A stretch of 64,000 nucleotides of DNA, from assembly GCF_963662805.1 (NCBI RefSeq), contig NZ_OY759870.1:1-64000 (forward strand), read 5' to 3'. The notes beneath the pieces are model-generated. The model made no database searches. It saw only the letters and a list, made by a program, of their open reading frames with translations, and had not been told where the DNA came from. The DNA comes from an uncultured Cohaesibacter sp. GTDB taxonomy: Bacteria; Pseudomonadota; Alphaproteobacteria; Rhizobiales; Cohaesibacteraceae. The number at the start of each line of letters is the position of its first letter. Position 1 is the first letter of the stretch. Shown piece after piece: positions 15,583 through 25,450 of the stretch. The translations under genes and the position numbers were made by a program.

Positions 15583-18555
15583 CTACTGATCGAGAACCGG
15601 TTGACCCGGTTTGCGAACCATCGGTCTGCAGTTTGGCCAAGTGCCGACCATGCCCTTGCTTGTGCAAGTCGGCGTCACCTCAAGCACAGGCTTCCTTACG
15701 GGCGGACGCGTGCAGTTTGGCCATGTGCCGACCATGCCTTTGCTTTTGCAGGACGGTTTTGGCTTGATCACCGGCGGTTTGACGATCGGCCGTTTGCAGT
15801 TCGGCTGATATTTACCGATCCAACCTTTGGGACAACGAACTCGCTGAGGCTTGCAGTTCGGCCAATTGCCAACCATTCCCTTGCTGGCGCACGTCGGTCT
15901 TGGCTTGATGTCCGGGCGTTTGCAATTGGGCTGATATTTGCCGATCCAGCCTTTGGGGCAACGCACCCGCTGAGGATGGCAGTTTGGCCATTTGCCAACC
16001 ATGCCTTTGCTTTCGCACGTTGGTCTCGGTCTAACGATCGGGCGTTTGCAGTTTGGCTGATATTTGCCAATCCAGCCTTTCGGGCAGCGCACGCGCAGCG
16101 GCTTGCAGTTTGGCCACTGACCTACCATGCCCTTGCTCTCGCAAGTCGGATCGGGGCGAACGATCGGCGGCTTGCAGTTCGGCTGATAATTGCCGATCCA
16201 GCCCGGTGGGCATGGGCGCAGCGGAGGACGGCAATCGGGCCACTGACCAACGAGGTCATTCATCTCGCAGGTAGGCTTGAGAGGGACAACCGCGCAATCC
16301 TTGTCATTGGCCGGGTTCATGTCCCCATTGCCGAAGTCGCCGCCAAACAGGGCATTGATGAAGGCCTGATTGACATGTCCGGTCGGGGCTAGGCCGTTGT
16401 CGAGCTGGAACTGCTTGATCGCGGCGATAGTCTGAGCACCGAGCACTCCGTCAATCGGTCCGACAACATAGCCTGCAAGAGACAGAGCCTTCTGGATCTC
16501 GACGTTGGTCAACGGTTCGGTCATCATCCACTTGATCGCGGCGCAGTTGCGGATCGACTTCTTCTTGCTCAGTGCAAGCGGCACATGCACCTTCATGAAC
16601 AGATCGATGCTGTCACCGGAAGACAGGAACAGCGGTGGGTGATAGCAATCTACCTTGGTCCCCGCTGTCGAACAGCTCCAGGGAGCCGCCGCGCTGTCAA
16701 AGATCGTGCCAGCAGGCAGCTTGTCCGAGACATAAAGCGGGCCGTTGAAATCGGTCGAGCCAACATTGGTGACCTTGATGATGAAGGCACAGGACTGGCC
16801 GGGCTTGCAGGGGCCGCCGGGATGCCGCTTGGTCAGCTGAAGATCGAAATAATCATCGACCGGAGGCGGCGGTGGAGGAGGTGGCGGCGGTGTCGGTTGG
16901 GCGAAATCGACAGGCTCGCATTGTTGCAACACTTCAATATCGCCGATTTCACCGAGTTTTGGAGTGACGAAATCACTGTCCGCATCAATCATGTAGGACG
17001 TCGTGGGCACAACGGCGGCTGCCGACGTGCCGCCGAAGCGACCGGTGGGCGAGTTGGACGGGAAGCCCTGCATGCCATCAACCTGCGAGGCATCGGTAAA
17101 GTCGCCGGTTGCCGGATCGAAGCAGGGCACACCAGCCTTGCAAAGCTGATTGCCGCTCGACCAGATGAACGCGTCAGGTTGGGTGGTGTCGATGAGGCCT
17201 GTCGCATCATAGCCATAGGCAAACGTGACACCGCCCGCCGTGTTGGCGCGATCCTCTGGGTCTGCAGCACGTTTGGGGTAGCCGATCTCGTAATGACCAT
17301 CGAATTTCCACGCACCAAAGCCATCAAGGCCATAGCGAACGAGACGGGATTCATTCTCATAGGTCGGAGGCGTCAGGCCGCCAAGGCCCGTGGTACGAAT
17401 GCCGCTGCGTTCGGCAACCAGCAGGCTATCCGGCTTGGAGCAGGCCGGAAAGGCGATGTCGGAGACCGCATGGCTGGGCCCTTTCGCGGCCTTGTCCGCC
17501 GGATTGGTGAAGAACTCCGGCAGCAGGGCCTCGCGACGAATGTCGCTGTGATCAAGACTGCCGTCATCCAGCAGACCGACGGACCAAAGGGAATTCTGCT
17601 TCTCATAAGAACTCGCCGCAGCCCAGGCCGGATGGCCAAAGCCCTGAGAGCCCCAGACGGAATAGAACAGGCGGCTGGTGCCGGTTGCATCATCCTTGCG
17701 GACGGCAACGCCGAAGACGCGGCGGCGGAAGTCGGCAAAGTTCCAGCATCCCGGCGTCTCGGCAAAGACACCGAACGGGCAGGTGTCGACGAGCGCACCC
17801 GTGCCGGGGTTGAAGGAGACGGGAGCAAGGCTCGCTTCACCCGCTTCGGTCTGGTCCGCGAAATTCACACGGCCCATCTCGCCATGGTCGTAAAGACCGA
17901 GCTCGCTGCCATCGGCAAGAGAGAGACGATGGATCATGCCGGTTTCAAGATCGGTGACAAACAGCTGCCGGTTCTGGCGGTCGATGGCGATGTTGCCAAG
18001 AGCCGCTCCGGTGTTGGCGCGCCCGGCAAGATTGATGTCGGCGAAGATCTCGGGCGTGTAGCCGGTCTCGGCCCGCAGGCGCCAGATGGTGCCGGGGCTT
18101 CCGCCTGGGCCCCACATGCCGTCGGCCCAGTCGACGTTGTCAGCCGTGCGGAACAGGCCGTAGGCAGAGCTGGCAGAGAGGTAAATGTCAGAGGTTTCAG
18201 GATCCAGAGCGATGCCGAAGACCTGCCCGACATCAGATGCCAGCACATCGAAGCGACTGATGATGGACCCCAGTTTCTGGCCCATCGCCTCGGCGGCTGG
18301 TTGATTGATGTTGTAGATCGAGCCGACCACGCCATCGGGATTGATGGTCATGCCCGCTCCGGTGTCGATCAGCCCGGAAAAGCGCGTCAGGAAGCTTTCG
18401 CCTGCGGTCATCGGGCTGGATTGGGCGAGAGCCGGGCTTAGGCCGATCCCGACATGAAGGGCAATCGTGGCCATCAGAAGCGGCGCCAGACGCGATCTCG
18501 TCCGCCTTGGCACCGTCCCTCCGGTTCGAGGGGATTTCAATGATAAAGAGAGCAT
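15583..18555 (-). CDS. Large secreted modular protein: propeller-like region, DUF11-like domain, peptidoglycan-binding domain and Cys-rich repeats
   Basis: 990 residues from the ATG at 18555, selected by GAGGAG 7 bases upstream. Order of parts: signal peptide 1-45 (cleavage after ALAQ); a six-bladed-propeller-like region about 50-540 with repeated FGIALDPETSDIYLS/ NIAIDRQNRQLFVTD-type strands; a proline run at 556-565; a DUF11-like beta-sandwich about 570-660; a PG_binding_1 domain about 684-738 (EIQKALSLAGYVVGPIDGV); then four full and two partial copies (762-985) of a unit of about 40 residues, C-x3-GMVG-x-WPNC then RCPKGWIGKYQPNC. It is probably exported by Sec and attached to peptidoglycan. 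The function is unknown; it may bind a ligand or an envelope partner. No operon partner is seen. Confidence 0.75.
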   Translation of the reverse strand: MLSLSLKSPRTGGTVPRRTRSRLAPLLMATIALHVGIGLSPALAQSSPMTAGESFLTRFSGLIDTGAGMTINPDGVVGSIYNINQPAAEAMGQKLGSIISRFDVLASDVGQVFGIALDPETSDIYLSASSAYGLFRTADNVDWADGMWGPGGSPGTIWRLRAETGYTPEIFADINLAGRANTGAALGNIAIDRQNRQLFVTDLETGMIHRLSLADGSELGLYDHGEMGRVNFADQTEAGEASLAPVSFNPGTGALVDTCPFGVFAETPGCWNFADFRRRVFGVAVRKDDATGTSRLFYSVWGSQGFGHPAWAAASSYEKQNSLWSVGLLDDGSLDHSDIRREALLPEFFTNPADKAAKGPSHAVSDIAFPACSKPDSLLVAERSGIRTTGLGGLTPPTYENESRLVRYGLDGFGAWKFDGHYEIGYPKRAADPEDRANTAGGVTFAYGYDATGLIDTTQPDAFIWSSGNQLCKAGVPCFDPATGDFTDASQVDGMQGFPSNSPTGRFGGTSAAAVVPTTSYMIDADSDFVTPKLGEIGDIEVLQQCEPVDFAQPTPPPPPPPPPPVDDYFDLQLTKRHPGGPCKPGQSCAFIIKVTNVGSTDFNGPLYVSDKLPAGTIFDSAAAPWSCSTAGTKVDCYHPPLFLSSGDSIDLFMKVHVPLALSKKKSIRNCAAIKWMMTEPLTNVEIQKALSLAGYVVGPIDGVLGAQTIAAIKQFQLDNGLAPTGHVNQAFINALFGGDFGNGDMNPANDKDCAVVPLKPTCEMNDLVGQWPDCRPPLRPCPPGWIGNYQPNCKPPIVRPDPTCESKGMVGQWPNCKPLRVRCPKGWIGKYQPNCKRPIVRPRPTCESKGMVGKWPNCHPQRVRCPKGWIGKYQPNCKRPDIKPRPTCASKGMVGNWPNCKPQRVRCPKGWIGKYQPNCKRPIVKPPVIKPKPSCKSKGMVGTWPNCTRPPVRKPVLEVTPTCTSKGMVGTWPNCRPMVRKPGQPVLDQ
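15590..16270. repeat. Tandem coding repeats for Cys-rich units
   Basis: The 3' end of the modular protein gene contains diverged tandem copies with a period of about 120-126 bp. Each copy repeats the segments for SKGMVG-WPNC and CPKGWIGKYQPNC. The first unit (near 16200) is the most divergent and the last two are truncated. Confidence 0.8.
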
Positions 18556-18971
18556 AGCGCCACTCCTCGGTTGGTGAAAAGTGTTGATGAAAAGTCCTTC
18601 TCTCACCCTCGTTGGTCGCGATACCAACACGTCTGGTTCAATCAAATGGCTGTTTTATGGCACCTGAACCGGACGGGACCATTTGCCGCCGTGATGCCAC
18701 TGCTCGTCCTGAAAGCAAGATTAGGGGGAATTGGCCGTAGGTGCCACCTATCAGATCGGCTTGGGTCTTGGAGCTGCTCTCTCGTTACGGCTCATTTGCA
18801 GGTGTGTCAGCGGATATAGCGAAGGCAAGCATAGGAAAGTCTCGGCAAAATGCGGCTTTCCTCGCTGGCCAAAAAGCGATAAACAAAGCCCAATCAGGTT
18901 TCGGACAGGGTCCGGCCGCATCAACAGGAATGGCTTGTCGACGCTGGCATGCCACGGACTGAAGGACAGGC
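18556..18971. other. Divergent intergenic region
   Basis: A 416-bp gap between the modular protein gene and the ABC exporter gene. It must hold both promoters. I see no clear gene, strong palindrome or convincing promoter consensus in it. Confidence 0.5.
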
Positions 18972-20756
18972 ATGAACGCCGAACGCTTGCGTCAAAGATG
19001 GCGCCGATTTTTCTCCGATCCCTCGACATCCCGATATTTGATCTATCGGCTTCTGGCAGAGAATTTCCACCTCTATGCCAGACGCTATGCGGTCGCCTTT
19101 TTCTTCATGGCCATCGTCGCGGCAACGACCGCGCTCAGCGCCTGGATCATGCGCGACATCGTCAATGAGATCTTCATTTCCAAGGACTTCAAACAGGTTC
19201 TGATCATTTCGCTGTTCGTCACGCTGATTTTTGTCACCAAGGGTTTTGCCACTTACGTCCAGACGACAACCCTCGCCCGAATCGGCAACGCCAACGTCGC
19301 CAATCTGCAACGCCAGCTCTATCGCCATTTCATGCGGCAAGGGGCGGATTTCTTCCATGACTATCCGTCGAGCGAGCTGATTACGCGCATTTCGCACAAT
19401 GCCGGTGCGGCACGAGGTGTCATGGACATGATCGTCACCAGTCTTGGCCGCGACATCCTGTCGCTCTTCGGATTAGTCTTCGTGATGGTCTATCAGGACC
19501 CGGTGATGTCGATCATCGCCCTGTTCATCGCCCCCCCGGCAATCTTTGTCGTCTCCCGGCTCGTGCGCCGGGTCAAGCGCATCGCCAAGGACCAGTTCAT
19601 CTCGCTCACCCAGACCACCCGCACGATGCAGGAAAGTGCCCAAGGCTTCCGGATCATCCGCACCTTCGGTCTTCAGGATGTCATGGCGGCCCGCATGGAC
19701 GAGGCGATTTCCGGTGTCGAGCAGCGCGCCAACAAGATCGCCAGCCTCAGCGCCCGTACCAGTCCTCTGATGGAAACGCTGGGCGGAATCGCCATCGCTC
19801 TGGTCATTCTCTACAGCGGCTGGCGCACCATCATCGGCGGGCAGACGCCCGGCGAGTTCATGTCCTTCCTGACCGCGCTTCTGTTGGCTTACGATCCTGC
19901 CAAACGGCTGAGCCGTCTTCAGGTCACGCTCGAAAGCGGCCTTGTCGGCGTGCGCCTGATGTATGAGATCCTCGACCGTCCGAGCCGGTTGATCGAACGC
20001 GACGATGCCGTCGAGCTTGCCGTCACCGACGGGACAATCACTTTTGATAATGTGAGCTTCTCCTATGCCGCTGATGAACCGGTGCTGAGGGATCTGTCCT
20101 TCACCATCGCGGGCAACAAGACGACAGCGCTTGTCGGTCCATCGGGCGGCGGCAAGTCTACCATCATGGGGCTGGTCCAGCGCTTTCATGATGTGTCGGC
20201 CGGTGCCATCCGGATCGATGGCACGGACCTGCGCGACTGTACGCTCGATACGCTCAATACCCATATCGCTCTTGTCACACAGGATACCATGCTCTTCACC
20301 GGCACGATCCGCGAGAATATCCGTTTCGGCCGTCTCGGTGCCAGCGATGAAGAGGTGATAGAGGCGGCCCGAAACGCCAATGCGCACGACTTCATCGAGC
20401 GCCTGCCGAATGGCTACGACACTCTGATCGGCGAGAATGGGGCGTCCCTGTCCGGCGGCCAGAAGCAACGGCTTGCCATCGCGCGCGCCATGATCAAGGA
20501 TGCTCCCATCGTGCTGCTGGACGAAGCAACCTCGGCGCTTGATTCCGAATCCGAGGCCAAGGTGCAGGCCGCCTTTGATCGCCTGAGCAAGGGCCGGACG
20601 ACACTGGTCATCGCCCACCGTCTGTCGACCATTCGCAATGCCGACAAGATTTGCGTCATCAAGGACGGACGTCTTGCCGAGCAAGGCACCCACAAGGAAC
20701 TTGACGCTCAGGGCGGTCTTTATGCCAATCTGGTCAAGCTGCAATTCGAGAAATAG
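18972..20756 (+). CDS. ABC transporter, fused permease and ATPase (MsbA-like exporter)
   Basis: A 594-residue half-transporter. The N-terminal six-helix exporter domain (about 30-330) is followed by a full ATPase: Walker A GPSGGGKST at about 389-397, Q-loop LVTQDTMLF, signature LSGGQ at about 493-497, Walker B IVLLDEATSALD and the H-loop VIAHRLSTI. It should act as a homodimer in the inner membrane. The family includes lipid A flippases and drug exporters. The sequence resembles the MsbA/LipidA group, but the substrate cannot be fixed from sequence. AAGGA stands before the ATG. The YgjP-type peptidase gene starts 29 bases downstream and is probably co-transcribed. Confidence 0.88.
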   Translation: MNAERLRQRWRRFFSDPSTSRYLIYRLLAENFHLYARRYAVAFFFMAIVAATTALSAWIMRDIVNEIFISKDFKQVLIISLFVTLIFVTKGFATYVQTTTLARIGNANVANLQRQLYRHFMRQGADFFHDYPSSELITRISHNAGAARGVMDMIVTSLGRDILSLFGLVFVMVYQDPVMSIIALFIAPPAIFVVSRLVRRVKRIAKDQFISLTQTTRTMQESAQGFRIIRTFGLQDVMAARMDEAISGVEQRANKIASLSARTSPLMETLGGIAIALVILYSGWRTIIGGQTPGEFMSFLTALLLAYDPAKRLSRLQVTLESGLVGVRLMYEILDRPSRLIERDDAVELAVTDGTITFDNVSFSYAADEPVLRDLSFTIAGNKTTALVGPSGGGKSTIMGLVQRFHDVSAGAIRIDGTDLRDCTLDTLNTHIALVTQDTMLFTGTIRENIRFGRLGASDEEVIEAARNANAHDFIERLPNGYDTLIGENGASLSGGQKQRLAIARAMIKDAPIVLLDEATSALDSESEAKVQAAFDRLSKGRTTLVIAHRLSTIRNADKICVIKDGRLAEQGTHKELDAQGGLYANLVKLQFEK

Positions 20757-20785
20757 CGCCGCTCACTCATTCGGAGACACCCGAT

Positions 20786-21535
20786 TTGCGTAAACCCGGA
20801 TCTGCTCGATCGTCAGGCTCTCTGCCGCAGGTGATCCGCCTCAATCACGACAGCGGACCGATTGACGTCAAGCTCAAGCACAACGCGCGGGCGCGGCGAT
20901 TGATCCTGCGGCTCGATTCCCGCACGGGCGAACCGGTTGCCACCTGCCCGCCGGGGGTCAGTACGCTCAAGATCGGACAGTTTCTTCAGGCCCATGTGGA
21001 ATGGCTCGTCGACAAGCAGCAACTGCGCCAACCCAATGTGCCGTTCGAGAACGGGGCGATCATTCCGGTGCGCGATATTCCCCACCGTCTCCAGCATGTC
21101 GGCCAGCGACGGGGCACCGTTCGCCTGCTCGAACAGCGGGACGAGCATGTTCTGATGGTCAGTGGCGAAGAGCAACATATGCGGCGACGGGTGACGGACT
21201 GGCTGAAGAAGGAAGCGCGCATCGACCTTCTGGAAGCTGTCGACCGCCATGCCGAGGCCATCGGCATCAAGCCCAGTGCCGTGCGCATCAAGGATACGAC
21301 AAGCCGCTGGGGCTCCTGCAGTTCCAGCCGGGAGCTGGCCTTTTCATGGCGGGTGATCATGGCGCCGCCCTTCGTGCTCGACTATCTCGCCGCGCATGAA
21401 GTCGCCCATCTGCGTGAAATGAACCATTCCCAGCGTTTCTGGGATCACGTTGAGGATCTCTGCCCCGAATTCGAAGAGGGCAGGGCATGGCTGCGTCAGC
21501 ATGGCCGCCAGCTACACACTTACGGCATCGAATAG
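20786..21535 (+). CDS. YgjP-type (M48 family) metal-dependent hydrolase
   Basis: 249 residues starting at a TTG with GGAGA 8 bases upstream; no better start is seen. The C-terminal half carries the zinc-protease motif HEVAH (His204, Glu205, His208) with a third likely ligand His214 in MNHSQRFW, preceded by the typical RWGSCSS block of the YgjP/DUF45 (WLM) group. The N-terminal half is the DUF45 beta-rich region. The cellular substrate of this family is not established. The enzyme is cytoplasmic, with no signal peptide. It follows the ABC exporter by 29 bases, a conserved-looking pairing that may be only operonic. Confidence 0.85.
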   Translation: MRKPGSARSSGSLPQVIRLNHDSGPIDVKLKHNARARRLILRLDSRTGEPVATCPPGVSTLKIGQFLQAHVEWLVDKQQLRQPNVPFENGAIIPVRDIPHRLQHVGQRRGTVRLLEQRDEHVLMVSGEEQHMRRRVTDWLKKEARIDLLEAVDRHAEAIGIKPSAVRIKDTTSRWGSCSSSRELAFSWRVIMAPPFVLDYLAAHEVAHLREMNHSQRFWDHVEDLCPEFEEGRAWLRQHGRQLHTYGIE

Positions 21536-21553
21536 CCCTCTCTAGCCTGCCCG

Positions 21554-23761
21554 CTAGTTACCGAACAGACGCGAGAAGAAGCCCTTGCGTTCCTTCGGCA
21601 GCGGCTGGGACGAGCCGGACGGGGTTTGATCCGCGGGGAGAAGGTCGGGATTGATCCACGGTTTCTCTTCTCCGCCAGCCACCCGGCGGGTTTCGGCCAA
21701 CTGCTCCACACTGACACCGGGAAGCCCGGCGATAGCCATGCCATTGTGCGCGCCAACCATGAACCGTTTCCAGGCCGCGGCGGGAATATTGCCGCCAGAT
21801 GCATGCTTGGTCGGTGTTCCATCGTCATTGCCGAACCAGACCCCGGTGACAAGATTGGCGGTATAGCCCACGAACCAAGCGTCCCGATAATTCTGCGTCG
21901 TGCCGGTCTTGCCGCCTGCCGGCCGGCCGGGCAACAGCGCCGACTTGCCGGTGCCGGAAATCAGGGTTTCCTGCATCATCGAATTGATCATCGACAGGAT
22001 CTGCGGATCTATCACCCGCGCGCCGGGCAAGTTCGGATTGAGATAGAGGACGTCGCCATCCTTGTTGGTGATCCGCTGGATGACATAGGGATTGGCCCGC
22101 GCTCCGCCATTGGCAAAGGGCAGATAGGCGCCGACCATTTCGAGCGGTGTCACCTCTGCGGTGCCAAGGGCAATCGAGAGATTGTCGCTGAGCTTGGACT
22201 GAATACCGAGACGATGCGCCACCTCCGCCACCTGTGCCGGCCCCACTTCAAAGGCGAGTTGGGCCGCGATGGTGTTGATCGACAGGGCGAGCGCCTTCCT
22301 CAGGGTGATCTGGCCCATGAACTTTTTCGAATAGTTCTGCGGTGTCCAGCCATTGTAGGAAATAGGCTCATCGACCCGAAGGCTGTCAGGCCGGTTGCCC
22401 AGTTCGAGCGAGGCGAGATAGACAAAGGGCTTGAACGAGCTGCCCGGCTGGCGTTTGGCCTTGACGGCGCGGTTGAACTGGCTTTCGCGATAGGACTTGC
22501 CACCCACGAGAGCCCGGATCGCCCCGTTCGGCGTCGCCGCAACCAGCGCCCCCTGAGACACGCCGTATTTCTTGCCTTCGTCCTCGATTTCGTCGGCAAT
22601 TGCCGCCTCGGCCAGATTTTGCATCCGCATGTCGATGGTCGTCTCGACGATCAGGTCTTCCTTGACGTCCTTGACCAGCTCCGGCATCTGCTCCATCACC
22701 CAGTCGGCAATATAGTTGAGCGAGCTTGCCCGGTGCCGGGCGACGGTGTTGACCGACTGCGTCAGAGCCAGTTTCTGCTCTTCTTCGGTGATGAAGCCTT
22801 CCCGTGCCATGGCAGCAAGCACCAGTTTGGCGCGCTCACGGGCATCCTTTGGATTGCGATTGGGCGCAAGGCGCGACGGGGCCTTCAGAAGCCCGGCGAT
22901 AGTCGCCGCCTCCGAAAGGGTCAGCATCGAGGCCGGTTTGTTGTAATAGGTCCTGGCCGCCGCATCCACCCCGGTTGCACCGGAGCCGAAATAGACCCTG
23001 TTGAGATACATCTCGAGGATCTCATCCTTGGTGAATTTGGTCTCGAGCCACAGTGCGAGGATCAGCTCCTGAACCTTGCGCTCGATGGTCCGCTTGTGTT
23101 CAAGGAACAGGTTCTTGGCGAGCTGCTGGGTCAGCGTCGAGCCACCCTGCGACAGGCGCCCGCGAACCACGTTGGTGACCATCGCTCGGGTGAAGCCGAC
23201 CGGATCAAATCCGAAATGCGAATAGAAGCGATGATCCTCGATGGCGACGACCGCGTCTGGCAGATAAGGTGGCAGCGAGGACAGACGGACCTGTTGACCT
23301 CCTGTCTCACCCCGGTTGGCAACAAGGGCACCGTCAAGAGATAGAATCTGGATGTTGGGTGGCCGATCCGGAATGCGCCATTCGGTCGATTTCGGCAGCT
23401 GGGCCCCGTACCACAAAAGAATACAGCCTGCGATGATGCCGCCCCAGAGGCCCGCAATCACGGACCAATAGAGTAGCTCCCGCACGACGCGGAAGAGGCG
23501 TCCCATGATCGTACGTTTGCCGCCCGAGCGTCTGCTTCGCTTCTTGCGGCCACCACCACCGTTGCCCCGGCCTCCATCATTACCAGCCCCATTGCCACCA
23601 GACCCGTTCCGGGCCTTTGCCGGAGCGCGCTTTGCAGGCGCACCCTTTTTGGCGGCCGCGGCTTTCTTTTTGGCAGCGCGTTTTCTCGGGGCAGTCGGTT
23701 GACTGCGATCCTCTTCACTAAGGCGGATGTCATCAAGAGAAGGAGGACGGGGAGGCGTCAT
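21554..23761 (-). CDS. Class A penicillin-binding protein (PBP1a-type transglycosylase/transpeptidase)
   Basis: 735 residues, bifunctional peptidoglycan synthase. A Lys/Ala/Gly-rich cytoplasmic tail (about 1-90, with a run of AKKK and GGNG sequence) precedes a single membrane anchor at 97-119. The glycosyltransferase domain has catalytic Glu175 in AIEDHRFYSHFG and the GGSTLTQQLAKN block (206-217). The transpeptidase domain has SSFK (441-444, catalytic Ser441), SIN (494-496) and KTGT (618-621). All key residues are intact. The long basic tail may bind the membrane or nucleic acid; it is unusual in length but seen in rhizobial relatives. The start at 23761 lacks a clear ribosome site, so the N-terminus is less certain. 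Confidence 0.92.
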   Translation of the reverse strand: MTPPRPPSLDDIRLSEEDRSQPTAPRKRAAKKKAAAAKKGAPAKRAPAKARNGSGGNGAGNDGGRGNGGGGRKKRSRRSGGKRTIMGRLFRVVRELLYWSVIAGLWGGIIAGCILLWYGAQLPKSTEWRIPDRPPNIQILSLDGALVANRGETGGQQVRLSSLPPYLPDAVVAIEDHRFYSHFGFDPVGFTRAMVTNVVRGRLSQGGSTLTQQLAKNLFLEHKRTIERKVQELILALWLETKFTKDEILEMYLNRVYFGSGATGVDAAARTYYNKPASMLTLSEAATIAGLLKAPSRLAPNRNPKDARERAKLVLAAMAREGFITEEEQKLALTQSVNTVARHRASSLNYIADWVMEQMPELVKDVKEDLIVETTIDMRMQNLAEAAIADEIEDEGKKYGVSQGALVAATPNGAIRALVGGKSYRESQFNRAVKAKRQPGSSFKPFVYLASLELGNRPDSLRVDEPISYNGWTPQNYSKKFMGQITLRKALALSINTIAAQLAFEVGPAQVAEVAHRLGIQSKLSDNLSIALGTAEVTPLEMVGAYLPFANGGARANPYVIQRITNKDGDVLYLNPNLPGARVIDPQILSMINSMMQETLISGTGKSALLPGRPAGGKTGTTQNYRDAWFVGYTANLVTGVWFGNDDGTPTKHASGGNIPAAAWKRFMVGAHNGMAIAGLPGVSVEQLAETRRVAGGEEKPWINPDLLPADQTPSGSSQPLPKERKGFFSRLFGN

Positions 23762-24242
23762 GAGGTTTTGGGTGACTCTGTTGCTGGTGTGACTGTCTGC
23801 ACTCTGTCAGGATCCCGCGAAACCCTCGCGAAGCCCAAGGCCTTGATCCTGCTTGTTCGGCGCTGAGAACTGCCCCCACATTGCGGCAAATTCGTGAGCG
23901 GACCCGGATTTTACGGAGCAGGGACCGTGATTCGTTGCAAATTTTAACCGTCTGATCCCAAAAAGCTCGTTAACATCCACACAAGGACCTCTTCCCCGTC
24001 TCCGATCTTCTCCTGATCCCATCGGTCGCAAACGCATTAACCTAAACAGGCCATCCGCTGCCCCTTTCACATCAATGTGAAGAGATGAAATGCGTGAAAA
24101 TTCAATGCCTTGGAAAATCGATTAACGTTACCAAACGATCGGGTGAGATTCTCTCTCCAGATGCGAACATAGTGGTTTCAACTGATAAAAGTTTAATGAT
24201 CCCGGTAATCAGAAAACGGGCGAATGAGGAGCGGAGACAGGA
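23762..24242. other. Divergent intergenic region between the PBP gene and the acyltransferase gene
   Basis: A 480-bp gap with no convincing ORF. It contains several TTAAC elements (for example GATTAACGTTACC near 24119) that loosely resemble CtrA half-sites, but no full TTAA-N7-TTAA site. The promoters of both genes should be here. Confidence 0.45.
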
Positions 24243-25280
24243 ATGGCGCCAGCACCAGCATCCAGCAAACAGCGCGTCGAGTGGGTTGATCTTGCCAAAG
24301 GGCTGACGATCCTGCTCGTGGTCATCATGCATTCCACCGGAGGGGTTGAGCTACAACTCAATGACGAAGGCTGGATGCATCACGTGCTGGCCTTTGCAAC
24401 GCCGTTCCGGATGCCGGTCTTCTTTGCCGTTGCCGGGCTCTTCGCCGCCAAGGCAATCACCAAGGACTGGCGCACGTTCCTTGATAGCAAATTCATCCAC
24501 TTTGCCTATTTCTACGTGATCTGGATGACGATCCAGTTTGTCTTCAAGGCGCCCTTCTTCATGCAGGACCTTGGGGCCGACGGTACGCTCGCCTATTACG
24601 TCGCCTCGTTTGTGCAGCCCTTCGGCCTGTTGTGGTTCATCTACCTGCTGCCGATCTATTTCCTCGTGCTTCGCCTGACCAAGCCGCTGCCAACGCTGGC
24701 ACAGGTCGCGTTGGCGATCGCCTGCAAGGCCTATCTCACGCACACCGGCATCAATGTGGTCGACTTCTTCTCGAAATATTATGTCTTCTTCCTTGCCGGT
24801 CACTTCGGCCGCGAGCTGTGGTTCACGCTGGCCCGCTTCGCCGGTGAGCAGAAGCTGCTTTCCGTCGCCTTGCTTGCCGTCTGGGCGCTGGTCAACGGCT
24901 TCGTGGTCTATCAGGGCTATAGCGAGATCCTGCCGGTGACTATTCTCATGGGTGTTCTGGGCTTCATGGCGGTGATCAACCTCATGGCGATCCTGCCCCA
25001 TGCAGGCCCGGCGCAGATCCTTCGCTTCTGTGGCCAGCGGTCCCTGCCGATCTATCTGGGATTCTTCTTGCCGATGGGGATTTCGCGGCTTGTCCTGACC
25101 CGCTTCACCGACATCCTCGATGCAGGCACCATTGCCTTTCTGGTCTCGATGTCGGCGATCTTCGGTGCCGTGATCATGTATCAGGCGGTCAAGAGCCTCA
25201 AGATCGGGACCTTCCTCTACAAAAGGCCCGACTGGGCGCGTCTTGGACAGCGCCGCGCCGAACTGGTCCCTGCCGAATAG
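24243..25280 (+). CDS. Acyltransferase family 3 membrane protein
   Basis: 345 residues with about ten membrane helices. The N-terminal signature of the family is clear: RVEWVDLAKGLTILLVVIMH, where the final His is the proposed catalytic residue, followed by MPVFFAVAGLFA. Members move acyl groups to sugars or lipids at the inner membrane, for example in exopolysaccharide or glycan modification. No sugar-biosynthesis gene lies nearby, so the acceptor is unknown. A purine-rich AGACAGGA precedes the ATG. A probable terminator follows. Confidence 0.85.
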   Translation: MAPAPASSKQRVEWVDLAKGLTILLVVIMHSTGGVELQLNDEGWMHHVLAFATPFRMPVFFAVAGLFAAKAITKDWRTFLDSKFIHFAYFYVIWMTIQFVFKAPFFMQDLGADGTLAYYVASFVQPFGLLWFIYLLPIYFLVLRLTKPLPTLAQVALAIACKAYLTHTGINVVDFFSKYYVFFLAGHFGRELWFTLARFAGEQKLLSVALLAVWALVNGFVVYQGYSEILPVTILMGVLGFMAVINLMAILPHAGPAQILRFCGQRSLPIYLGFFLPMGISRLVLTRFTDILDAGTIAFLVSMSAIFGAVIMYQAVKSLKIGTFLYKRPDWARLGQRRAELVPAE

Positions 25281-25301
25281 ACCAGCCCGAACCCTTGCTC
25301 C

Positions 25302-25346
25302 AACACCCCCCCACCTGTCCCGTGACCGGCGGGGGTTTTTGTTTTT
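25302..25346 (+). terminator. Probable terminator after the acyltransferase gene
   Basis: A C-rich arm (25303-25312) can pair with GGGGGTT (25331-25337), followed by T-rich GTTTTT. The stem has one bulge, so confidence is moderate. Confidence 0.5.
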
Positions 25347-25450
25347 GGCCTTTTCTTTCCTCTTGTCGTTGGCTAAGGTCTGACGCAAACATGATCATGG
25401 TTTGTTCGCATCATCGGACGGACAGCCAGCGAAGCGACGAGGGGCATCCA

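Noticed and set aside
16585..18441. 618-codon plus-strand ORF
   Set aside because: Antisense to the modular secreted protein, whose signal peptide and domains support the minus strand.
21626..23344. 572-codon plus-strand ORF
   Set aside because: Antisense shadow of the penicillin-binding protein gene.
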